A DNA stretch of 13,436 nucleotides from Desulfobacula sp. GTDB taxonomy: Bacteria; Desulfobacterota; Desulfobacteria; Desulfobacterales; Desulfobacteraceae. The position numbers and the translations under genes are program-made. Location: positions 1 through 13,436 of the forward strand of contig JABIYQ010000521.1 in NCBI GenBank assembly GCA_018702715.1. Reading direction: 5' to 3'. Within the stretch, counting starts at the first letter, position 1, and every line of letters starts with the position of its first letter. This document shows positions 1 through 6,517 of this stretch, piece by piece. The notes below the pieces were generated by a model. The model did no database searches, was not told the origin of the DNA, and saw only the letters and a program-made list of their open reading frames with translations.

Positions 1-217
1 AAGAGGTATGGATAGAGCGTTCGTCAGTCGCTCTACGTAATCTATGATTCCTCCGGCGGACAAACAGACGCTAACCCATCGTGTATTGAAAGTGGAACTT
101 GGTAAGCCCGTATTGATAGTACGATTGTCAGAGAACTATGTATATAAGGATCGATGGCTGCAGTTAGAAAAATCTATATTGCAATTGAATTTTGACTGAC
201 TGATCCACCGGCGTTAA
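1..217. other. Left-edge stretch with no supportable gene
   Basis: All three plus-strand frames carry stops within the first 40 to 50 bases. The longest plus-strand reading frame, 44-199 (51 codons), gives a protein I do not recognise and has no convincing ribosome binding site. A minus-strand frame is open from about position 134 down to the left edge, but I do not recognise it either. One short inverted repeat is visible: TAGAGCG at 13-19 and CGCTCTA at 29-35, with a 9-base loop and no T-run after it. The stretch ends where fumarase-like sequence begins (about 218), so it is probably foreign to that gene: the far side of a deletion or insertion joint. Confidence 0.5.
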
Positions 218-268
218 GAACACTTAGAAGAAAACCCCGGCTCTTACCTGCCCAAAAAAGAACCTGAA

Positions 269-826
269 ATGAAAGAAGCTGTCCAAATTGATCTGAACCG
301 GTCCATGGACGAGATCCGGGCGGAGCTTTCCAAATATCCTGTTGCCACAAGACTTTCCTTAACCGGTAAAATTATTGTGGGAAGGGATATTGCCCATGCA
401 AAATTTATGGAAGGCCTTGAAGCAGGCAATGGTTTGCCCGAATACCTGAAAAATCATATTATTTATTATGCAGGTCCCGCCAAAACTCCTGATGGTGAGG
501 CTTCCGGAGCATTTGGCCCCACTACGGCAGGAAGGATGGACCCCTATGTGCCCATCTTCCAGAAAGAGGGCGCTTCCATGATCATGCTGGCAAAAGGGAA
601 TAGAAGCAAACAGGTGACTGATGCGTGCAAAGAATACGGTGGATTTTACCTGGGCTCTCCCGGTGGTCCCGCTGCCCGTCTTGGAAAAGACTTTATCAAG
701 AAAGTTGAATTGGTCGAATACGAAGAACTGGGCATGGAAGCTGTTTATATGATCACGGTTGAAAATTTTCCTGCTTTTATTATTGTTGATGATAAGGGTA
801 ATGACTTTTATGCGGATCTTCTGTAA
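269..826 (+). CDS. C-terminal (beta) domain of a fused class I fumarase; probable 5'-truncated remnant
   Basis: The 185 residues match the C-terminal domain of one-chain, [4Fe-4S]-dependent class I fumarases of the FumA/FumB type, which interconvert fumarate and malate. Recognisable blocks are KYPVATRLSLTG (23-34), VGRDIAHAK (37-45), YYAGPAKTPDG (66-76), GPTTAGRMDPYV (83-94), MLAKGNRSKQVTDAC (105-119), GGFYLGSPGGPAA (123-135) and the family's usual ending near FPAFIIVDDKGNDF. Full-length fused enzymes have about 540 residues. The N-terminal alpha part, which holds the cluster cysteines, is absent. The frame stays open, with plausible homology, back to a TAA at 215-217, so the similarity starts before ATG 269. 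That ATG has no Shine-Dalgarno. Stand-alone beta subunits of two-chain fumarases look different at the N terminus. I infer a decayed fragment without fumarase activity; the domain identity is firm and the pseudogene status is likely. Confidence 0.8.
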   Translation: MKEAVQIDLNRSMDEIRAELSKYPVATRLSLTGKIIVGRDIAHAKFMEGLEAGNGLPEYLKNHIIYYAGPAKTPDGEASGAFGPTTAGRMDPYVPIFQKEGASMIMLAKGNRSKQVTDACKEYGGFYLGSPGGPAARLGKDFIKKVELVEYEELGMEAVYMITVENFPAFIIVDDKGNDFYADLL

Positions 827-904
827 CGCTTATTTTAGCTTTTAAAGCCCTGGAAGAGATTTTTAATCGATTTCAGATTTTGTATCGTGGAGTGAAGTGC
901 TCTG

Positions 905-1048
905 TTATCTTGCTAGCTCAAAGAGCTCAAATTTAGATGCTTTCTTGTCAAAAGTAATGACTTTGTCACACCCTTCATAATTGGCAGAATGAGCTATTAA
1001 TAGTTCTGAAAGATCATCTGTACGGTTCAAAAGACAGTCAAAGAAAGA
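905..1048 (-). pseudogene. C-terminal remnant of a PIN-domain (VapC-like) toxin
   Basis: Read on the minus strand, 47 codons are open between an in-frame TGA (positions 1051-1049) and a TAA (907-905). The peptide contains DDLSELLIAHSANYEGCD followed by VITFDKKASKFELFEL. This resembles the last third of VapC-type PIN ribonucleases, where the DF(A/S)DxLI helix carries one catalytic acid and the TFD+KA strand and helix carry the last. The usual Asp in the helix is Glu here. The first two thirds of the domain (about 90 residues) and any antitoxin gene are missing: only about 60 bases separate the fragment from the next gene. It is too short for the domain and has no start signal, so it is best read as a dead toxin-antitoxin relic. 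Confidence 0.55.
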
Positions 1049-1105
1049 TCAGTGATATAGTAGAAGAAAATTAACTGCAGCACACCCTTTTAAAGAGATT
1101 TATCA

Positions 1106-2371
1106 TCATTTAAATGTCTCTGCTAGTCCTTCATTGTTCCAAATTATTTTTCCTCTGTTGGCTCGTTCTACAAGTGTAATTGCACTTGAAGGACAAATTC
1201 CCACACAAAATCCGCAACTCCAGCACTTATTGTCGTCAATATTTATCAAGGACTTCTCTTTATCAACCGTTATTACCTTATAAATACAAGTTTCAGCACA
1301 TCTACCGCATAAGTTGCATTTTTCCGATTTTATTACAGGAACATAGGGACAATCAGGCGGCACAACATGGGGATATTTTTCTTCCGATTTAAGGCTGATC
1401 CCATCTTTTATAAAATTGTACGCCTTCCCTTTAAACTCGTCGATATTTTTATATCCTTTATTTCGCATCCACCGTGTAATTCCGGAATGAATTTTGTCAA
1501 CAACCTTAAAGCCGCGAAAATAAAGAGCTGAGCCTATGCCTACCAATGGGCAGCCACAAAGCAGATACTGCAAAGCGTCGTCAGTTCTATAAATTCCTCC
1601 CACTCCAATTATCGGAATATCAGACGATTTTCTAATCCGAACAATCCTTCCCAGCGAATAGGGTAGAAATGTTCTTCCCATAACGTATCCGCCGATCGTC
1701 GGTGCTCCGAATGGGACTTCGTTTTCCACATCGATAATTATTCCGCCTGGTGCGTTGTGGGCGGTAATAAAGTCTAGGCCGGCATTTTTACCTATAGAAA
1801 CAAATGACTCCAGTGGTTCGATAGTAGGGCTTATTTTCATACCAATTGGAAAGGAAGTGTATTTTTTTATTTCAGATATAATGGCGCCTGCCTGTCGAAA
1901 ACTTTTGGAAAACACGGTAACTGCTGATGGAGAAGAAAAATTGAGTTCAATCATATCGGCACCTGCTTTTTCAAAGGCTTTTGCCTGTTTGACCCAATTG
2001 GAAATATTTGTTGGATCTTCGAAAAAACTCACGATTAATACGACAGAATATTTTCTACAAATACCGGCCATCATTGAAACCTTATCCAAAATTTGGTCTC
2101 GTTCTTCAACATGAGGAGCAGCTAAAGAATAAAGACTGCCGCCTTCCTTGAAACCTCTTCCGAATTTATTCAACGGAAACTGATACGGTCTGACTCTAAT
2201 TCTGAATTCACCCGGCGTTGTAAAAGTCTTGGTAACAATACCGCCAACATTCATTTTGGTCAGAATTTTGACTTGAGACAAATCTGATCCGCACTCGGAA
2301 GAAGATACGATGACAGGACTTTTAAATTTCAAACCGGCCAATTGGACCGATACATCAATATCGTTATTCAT
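1106..2371 (-). CDS. Dihydroorotate/dihydropyrimidine-dehydrogenase-like FMN protein with two [4Fe-4S] motifs
   Basis: The 421-residue protein has a DHODH-type TIM barrel (about 5-300) followed by a bacterial ferredoxin domain, the layout of PreA and the C-terminal part of dihydropyrimidine dehydrogenase. Visible FMN-site elements are GGIVTKT near 43-49, Lys179 in GMKIS and the phosphate-binding IGVGGI (255-260). The cluster motifs are C352/355/358/362 and C383/386/389/393; the second is followed by the usual Pro. The active-loop motif is NFSSPS (144-149). Dihydropyrimidine dehydrogenase and class 1A DHODH have Cys at the second Ser, class 2 has Ser, and the Asn that follows the Pro in DHODH is Ser here. 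The strand carrying the pyrimidine-binding Asn-Thr pair reads TAHNAPGG (203-210). The pyrimidine pocket is therefore not conserved and the substrate is open. No PreT-like NAD(P)H subunit is nearby. AAGGGG lies just before the ATG. The gene diverges from the GntR gene across a shared control region. Confidence 0.85.
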   Translation of the reverse strand: MNNDIDVSVQLAGLKFKSPVIVSSSECGSDLSQVKILTKMNVGGIVTKTFTTPGEFRIRVRPYQFPLNKFGRGFKEGGSLYSLAAPHVEERDQILDKVSMMAGICRKYSVVLIVSFFEDPTNISNWVKQAKAFEKAGADMIELNFSSPSAVTVFSKSFRQAGAIISEIKKYTSFPIGMKISPTIEPLESFVSIGKNAGLDFITAHNAPGGIIIDVENEVPFGAPTIGGYVMGRTFLPYSLGRIVRIRKSSDIPIIGVGGIYRTDDALQYLLCGCPLVGIGSALYFRGFKVVDKIHSGITRWMRNKGYKNIDEFKGKAYNFIKDGISLKSEEKYPHVVPPDCPYVPVIKSEKCNLCGRCAETCIYKVITVDKEKSLINIDDNKCWSCGFCVGICPSSAITLVERANRGKIIWNNEGLAETFK

Positions 2372-2477
2372 AAAAATATCCCCTTAGTGTGTTTGGTTTC
2401 TGGTACAAGTTTAAAAATCTTATTCAATAATACCTTATCCTTCATGCCATCCTTGTATAGAAAAGGAAAAAATATCT

Positions 2478-2495
2478 TGGACTAACCATAGACCA
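2478..2495. promoter_or_regulatory. Left operator-like arm of an 18-bp inverted repeat
   Basis: The sequence TGGACTAACCATAGACCA is the exact reverse complement of 2579-2596. Its first 11 bases, TGGACTAACCA, fit the TGGT-N3-ACCA dyad bound by FadR-subfamily GntR regulators, with one base off in the left half. It lies about 107 bp upstream of the minus-strand flavoprotein gene. It also falls where the -35 element would be for a possible minus-strand -10 box TATACA (2459-2454); no good -35 is visible there. The likely ligand is the adjacent GntR protein (inference). Confidence 0.6.
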
Positions 2496-2560
2496 TCAAT
2501 TTTATAATATCAAGAGACTTCAATTTTTTACCACGAGTCTTTAAAAATAAATTAAAATAA

Positions 2561-2589
2561 TTGACAGCACAAAAATAGTGGTCTATGGT
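2561..2589 (+). promoter_or_regulatory. Sigma-70-type promoter for the GntR gene and possibly the operon
   Basis: A perfect -35 TTGACA (2561-2566) is followed by a 17-bp spacer and the -10 box TATGGT (2584-2589, 4 of 6 consensus bases). The -10 lies inside the right operator arm (2579-2596), so a bound regulator would block polymerase, which suggests autorepression. Transcription would start near 2596, only about 11 bases before ATG 2607. That favours the later TTG start at 2625. Confidence 0.65.
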
Positions 2590-2596
2590 TAGTCCA
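2579..2596. promoter_or_regulatory. Right operator-like arm, overlapping the GntR promoter
   Basis: TGGTCTATGGTTAGTCCA is the perfect inverted copy of 2478-2495. The last 11 bases, TGGTTAGTCCA, form the FadR-type dyad, and the whole 18-mer also has partial symmetry (TGG.CTA....TAG.CCA). It covers the -10 box and the expected start point of the regulator's promoter. The dyad centres of the two arms are about 108 bp apart, roughly ten helical turns, which would suit DNA looping by a dimer or tetramer (inference). Confidence 0.65.
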
Positions 2597-2612
2597 TTAC
2601 AATTATATGTTA

Positions 2613-2619
2613 AGAGAGG
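2613..2619 (+). promoter_or_regulatory. Ribosome binding site that favours the TTG start of gntR
   Basis: AGAGAGG lies 5 bases before TTG 2625-2627. It is inside the longer reading frame that starts at ATG 2607, which itself has no Shine-Dalgarno. Confidence 0.6.
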
Positions 2620-2624
2620 TATTT

Positions 2625-3353
2625 TTGGACTATTTATTTAAGCCAATATCTGATGAGAAACAAGCCCACGAGAAAATAGTGGCACAAATTAAGAGAGCAA
2701 TTTTTGAAAGACAAATACCCCCTGGACAGAAACTTCAGAGCGAAAGAGAACTTACAGAAATTTTTAATACCAGCCGGGTAACAGTTCGTTCAGCAATACT
2801 GACTCTTAAAAATGATGGCTTGCTCTATGTGAAAAAAGGCACTGGCGGCGGCACGTTTGTCACCAAAGATATTGCTGGAACTAAAATCTCAGAATTACTT
2901 CATGATATTATCCAGTGGAAGAATATCAGTATCGAGCATGTAATTGACGTCAGGGGCATTATTGAACCTAGTATTGCCTATTATGCAGCTAAAAACAGAA
3001 CTGATGAAGATATCGAAAAAATATGGACCTCCATTGCCGATCTGGAACGATCCTTTAATCAGAAAGAAACATTTCAGAGCCAGGATGAGCACTTTCACAA
3101 GGCCCTGGCAGATGCTGCGCATAATCCCCTTTTAAGTGTGTTCCAAGCTTCGCTTATTGATCTGCTGTTTAAGTTCATTTCCTCCATTAAATGGCATGAT
3201 GAGGAAAAAGAGAGCATGTCTTTATATCATAAAAAGATAGCCAGAAAAGTTGAGGAACAGGACACAAGCGGGGCCCGCAAAATGATGGTGGAGCATTTAG
3301 TAGACATGCGTCAAATGCTGGCTCGCTATCCACTTGAGGATGTTCTGAAATAA
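2625..3353 (+). CDS. GntR family transcriptional regulator, FadR subfamily (FCD domain)
   Basis: The protein has 242 residues from TTG 2625, or 248 from ATG 2607. The TTG is preferred because AGAGAGG precedes it, because the predicted transcript starts about 11 bases before the ATG, and because MDYLFKP is a typical family start. An N-terminal winged helix (about 14-82) shows PPGQKLQSERELTE, the recognition-helix region SRVTVRSAILTLKNDGLL, and the wing KKGTGGGTFV. The C-terminal all-helical FCD ligand domain (about 95-235) carries the expected metal-site pattern D154 and H158 (DEHFH), H202 and H224 (VEHL), using TTG numbering. This subfamily usually senses organic acids or their CoA esters. 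It is transcribed toward the TRAP and catabolic genes, which start 157 bp downstream with no strong terminator between. It therefore probably controls both itself and the operon, through the paired operators. Confidence 0.88.
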   Translation: MDYLFKPISDEKQAHEKIVAQIKRAIFERQIPPGQKLQSERELTEIFNTSRVTVRSAILTLKNDGLLYVKKGTGGGTFVTKDIAGTKISELLHDIIQWKNISIEHVIDVRGIIEPSIAYYAAKNRTDEDIEKIWTSIADLERSFNQKETFQSQDEHFHKALADAAHNPLLSVFQASLIDLLFKFISSIKWHDEEKESMSLYHKKIARKVEEQDTSGARKMMVEHLVDMRQMLARYPLEDVLK

Positions 3354-3510
3354 ACGGCATATTAGCAGGGGTATACGTAAATGATAGATATGTAACCGAT
3401 AGGGTGTCTGTGATTGTGATATTTATGATATTAATTTTTGCCGCAGGTCTTTAGCGGATATTTTTTTATCATATTTTTTTAAATACCTTAATTGAAAAAG
3501 GAGAAGTGAA

Positions 3511-4476
3511 ATGAAGAAATTATTAATCAGTTTAACCGTTTTACTCGTCATCACTATGTTTTTTGTACCTGTACATGCTAAAACAACCCTTAAGATGGTA
3601 ACCTTTCTGCCCAAAGGCAACGTCAATATGACTGCTTTTATGGCATTTGTGGATTCTGTAAATAAAAAAGCAAACGGTGAATTGGAAATAAAATATATCG
3701 GGGGTCCGGAAACCATGCCGGGCTTCAAGCAGTTCGAGGCACTTAGAAACGGAGTTGTTGATATGATTTTCGGTTGTGAATCCTATTATGGCAGACAGGT
3801 TACAGGCGCTGCATACAGCCATCTTACCCGCCTTGATCCTACTAAAGAGCGACAAAACGGATATCATGCCTTCCGAAATGAACTTTTTAAAAAACACAAT
3901 ATCCATTACCTGGGACGGGCTGAGTTTGGCGTGTGGTTCCAAATTTTCACTAACAAATATGCAAAGAATCTTGATGACCTGAAAGGACAGAAAATTCGTG
4001 TTTCCGGTACTTACGAACCGTTTGTCAAACGTCTAGGTGCAGTACCGGTAACAATGCCGGGTTCAGATATCTATACAGCCCTTGAAAGAGGTACAATCGA
4101 CGGATATGCCTGGGCAGTCCTTGGAAATGTGCAAATGGGATGGGTGGATGTCTGTAAATATATTATCGAGCCTAGAATTTATCAGATGAATATTGAAGCG
4201 CTGATCAATCAAAAAACATGGGAAAAACTTCCTAAACACCTCCAAACGTTACTAACGGACAGTATGATCGAAAATGAGAAGGAATACAGTTCTATTATGG
4301 CCGGCATTGCCGAAAAAGAATATACACAAATGCAGGCAAAAGGGATGAAAGTTATTCAGTTCACACCTGATGAAACCAAAGCCTATGTCGAGCTGGCCTA
4401 TGAAGCGGGATGGGATGAAGTTATCAAGGAAAATTCGTCTCTGGGACCTAAACTTAAAAAAATGCTTACACCTTAA
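3511..4476 (+). CDS. dctP: TRAP transporter solute-binding protein, DctP type
   Basis: This is the periplasmic receptor that hands the solute to the DctQM membrane pair. The start is preceded by AAAGGAG at 7 bases. A signal peptide is clear: MKK, a hydrophobic core, then VHA with likely cleavage after residue 23. The 321-residue length is normal for DctP. The block RAEFGVWFQIFTNK, then LDDLKGQKIRVSGTYEPFVK and GSDIYTALERGTIDGYAW, is the family's core. R163 in KIRV matches the arginine that clamps the carboxylate of the ligand in SiaP/DctP proteins, so an organic acid is expected. It heads the main operon. A hairpin in the 131-bp gap to dctQ may set its higher expression. The ligand cannot be named from sequence. 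Confidence 0.93.
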   Translation: MKKLLISLTVLLVITMFFVPVHAKTTLKMVTFLPKGNVNMTAFMAFVDSVNKKANGELEIKYIGGPETMPGFKQFEALRNGVVDMIFGCESYYGRQVTGAAYSHLTRLDPTKERQNGYHAFRNELFKKHNIHYLGRAEFGVWFQIFTNKYAKNLDDLKGQKIRVSGTYEPFVKRLGAVPVTMPGSDIYTALERGTIDGYAWAVLGNVQMGWVDVCKYIIEPRIYQMNIEALINQKTWEKLPKHLQTLLTDSMIENEKEYSSIMAGIAEKEYTQMQAKGMKVIQFTPDETKAYVELAYEAGWDEVIKENSSLGPKLKKMLTP

Positions 4477-4497
4477 CATTACTGAACCAAAAAACTT

Positions 4498-4547
4498 TGA
4501 ATTGCTTCTCTCAAATAAATTTTCAAAAAAATGGGAGCAGCAATTCA
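4498..4547 (+). terminator. Intercistronic hairpin between dctP and dctQ
   Basis: TGAATTGCTTCTCTC (4498-4512) can pair with GGGAGCAGCAATTCA (4533-4547): 14 of 15 positions pair, with one T-C mismatch, one G-U wobble and a 20-base loop. No clean U-run follows, so it is unlikely to be a strong intrinsic terminator. It sits 22 bases after the dctP stop. A partial attenuator or 3'-end stabiliser that keeps dctP mRNA in excess over dctQM would fit the usual need for more binding protein than permease (inference). Confidence 0.55.
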
Positions 4548-4607
4548 TAGTTGTTTCAATCTTAACTATATGCCAACCGCTTTGAGTTTAAAATTAGGAC
4601 AAAAACA

Positions 4608-5147
4608 ATGAATTTTTTTCAAAAAATTGGCCGCATAATAGACAGGATTTTAGTTGGGTTAGCATGGTTTAGCGGTGCGTTAATGATTTTTTCTCTTGTT
4701 TCAGTCTGTATTGATGTAGTTATGCGGTATTTTTTTAACAGTCCAAGCGGATGGATACTTCAAATCAGTGAATATATTCTTCTTTATATCCCATTTTTAT
4801 CAGCTGCTTATGTTCTGAAAGAAGATGGCCACATAAAGGTTGACATCATTCTCAACTTTCTAAACAAAAAAACTGAGGCGATGCTTAATACTGTGACATC
4901 CATTCTAGGAGCTATAGTCCTTTTTATACTGACCTATTATGGAGTGATTGTCACTTTTGATTTTTACGTCAGAAAAGTTCCCACCTTGAAATATCTGAAG
5001 ATACCAGAATTTTTAGTAATTATCGTTATCCCTGTGGGATGTTTTTTATTTGCTCTCCAGTTTATCCGAAGAGCAAATAAATACTACCAAAAATATAAAA
5101 ATGAAACTGCTGAACACATTATATATAAAAAAAATTGCAACTCATAG
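4608..5147 (+). CDS. dctQ: TRAP transporter small permease subunit, DctQ type
   Basis: The 179-residue membrane protein has four hydrophobic segments, at about 14-40, 47-70, 92-114 and 126-150, the standard DctQ topology. Family features include VMRYFFNSPSGW (residues about 38-49) and the SAAYVLKEDGHIKVDI block after helix 2. Its start has AGGA 8 bases upstream. The stop is 18 bp before dctM, so the two are translated together. With DctM it forms the Na+-coupled membrane part of the tripartite transporter. The C-terminal tail is basic and polar. Nothing is unusual in length or motif. Confidence 0.92.
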   Translation: MNFFQKIGRIIDRILVGLAWFSGALMIFSLVSVCIDVVMRYFFNSPSGWILQISEYILLYIPFLSAAYVLKEDGHIKVDIILNFLNKKTEAMLNTVTSILGAIVLFILTYYGVIVTFDFYVRKVPTLKYLKIPEFLVIIVIPVGCFLFALQFIRRANKYYQKYKNETAEHIIYKKNCNS

Positions 5148-5165
5148 TAAATAGAAGGAATCGGC

Positions 5166-6479
5166 ATGGATTGGTCATTAACTTTAACGCTTCTACTCGG
5201 TCTTATGGCACTATTAATGCTCATCGGCACTCCTGTGGCAGTGGCTTTTCTGATTGTAGACGTTATTGGGGCAATTTTGTTCCTTGGCGGAGAAATGGGC
5301 ATTATTCAGATTATTTTAAACATGAAGGAGAGTCTTACTTCTTTCAGCCTTCTGCCCGTACCGCTTTTTATACTTATGGGCGAAGTTATGTTCCATTCCA
5401 AATTGGGATTTAAGGCGATTGATGCGACGGATCAGTGGATCGGAAAAATTCCCGGGCGGCTCTCTCTTCTGTCCATCATCGGAGGGGCTCTTTTTTCGAC
5501 CATGAGTGGCTCAACGCTTGCCACAACATCGATCCTTGGATCTTTATTGGTACCAGACATGGAAAAAAGAGGATATCACAAAAGCATGTCATTAGGACCT
5601 ATTATGGGGAGCGGAGGCCTTTCTATGCTCATACCGCCAAGTGCTCTTGCCATTCTTCTTGCGGCCTTAAATCAAATCTCGGTTGGAGGACTTCTTATCG
5701 CCGGGATCCTGCCGGGATTCCTAATGGCATTTTTATATGGAAGTTATGTAGTGATCCGTTGTCACCTTCAGCCTCATCTTGCACCCCCATACCAGCAAGA
5801 GCCTGTTCCTGTCTTAGATAGGATTAAAGGAAGTATCATCCATATCTTCCCCATAGGTCTCATCATATTTCTGGTAATAGGTTTAATTTTTCTGGGAGTT
5901 GCAACACCGTCGGAAGCAGCAGCTCTTGGGTCCATGGGAACCATTCTGATTGCAATAGTATATGGGCAGATGAATTTTGCCGTCATGAAAGCCAGTATCA
6001 TGGGCACTCTCAAGATAACTTCCATGATGTTCATGATTATTACAGGCTCTATGATTTTTAGTCAGATTCTGGCCTTTTCAGGGGCCAGCGCCGGTATTAT
6101 CGAAACGGTCATCGGACTTGATCTATCACCTATCATGGTTCTTATTGCCATGCAATGTGTACTTTTGTTTTTGGGCTGCTTTATGGATAACCTGTCCATG
6201 GTGATGATCGCCATTCCCATATTTTTGCCTGTTGTAGAGGCTTTACATTTTAACACGCTTTGGTTTGCTCTGATTATGTTGATAAATATGGAAATGGCGA
6301 ATACCACACCACCCTTCGGCTTGCTGCTATTCGTAATGAAGGGAGTAGCCCCAAAGAATACAACGATGATAGACGTGTATAAGGCAGGTATCCCTTTTCT
6401 TATGTGTGATGCTGTGGTGATGATTTTAGTTATGGTTTTTCCGCAAATAGCACTTTATCTACCAGAATTGATGAAATAA
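5166..6479 (+). CDS. dctM: TRAP transporter large permease subunit, DctM type
   Basis: This is the 437-residue, strongly hydrophobic transport channel of the TRAP system (about 11-13 membrane segments). Signature stretches are PVPLFILMGEVM (about 62-73), FSTMSGSTLATTSILGSLLVP followed by the IPPSA motif near 156, GVATPSEAAALG in the middle, LGCFMDNLSMVMIAIPIFLP, and ANTTPPFGLLLFVMKGVAP near 379. AGAAGGA precedes the ATG. Length and ending are normal, unlike the truncated second DctM domain at the right edge. It is followed after 38 bp by hyuA, which ties the imported solute to the HyuAB step. Confidence 0.94.
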   Translation: MDWSLTLTLLLGLMALLMLIGTPVAVAFLIVDVIGAILFLGGEMGIIQIILNMKESLTSFSLLPVPLFILMGEVMFHSKLGFKAIDATDQWIGKIPGRLSLLSIIGGALFSTMSGSTLATTSILGSLLVPDMEKRGYHKSMSLGPIMGSGGLSMLIPPSALAILLAALNQISVGGLLIAGILPGFLMAFLYGSYVVIRCHLQPHLAPPYQQEPVPVLDRIKGSIIHIFPIGLIIFLVIGLIFLGVATPSEAAALGSMGTILIAIVYGQMNFAVMKASIMGTLKITSMMFMIITGSMIFSQILAFSGASAGIIETVIGLDLSPIMVLIAMQCVLLFLGCFMDNLSMVMIAIPIFLPVVEALHFNTLWFALIMLINMEMANTTPPFGLLLFVMKGVAPKNTTMIDVYKAGIPFLMCDAVVMILVMVFPQIALYLPELMK

Positions 6480-6517
6480 CAAACTGATAATAGAAGTAAT
6501 GTAGTACTGGAGGCTCT

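Noticed and set aside
13..35. 7-bp inverted repeat TAGAGCG/CGCTCTA with a 9-base loop
   Set aside because: Short, no T-run and no gene context; it could easily occur by chance.
44..199. Small 51-codon plus-strand reading frame at the left edge
   Set aside because: No ribosome binding site, no recognisable similarity, and it lies in sequence that looks like debris upstream of a truncated gene.
3391..3407. TAACCGATAGGGTG before dctP, loosely like the operator core TAACCATAGACC
   Set aside because: Needs an inserted base and loses the dyad, so it cannot be called an operator.
3441..3467. CCGC/GCGG mini-hairpin followed by a T-run between gntR and dctP
   Set aside because: The stem is only 4 bp with a 9-base loop; too weak to call a terminator, though slight attenuation is not excluded.
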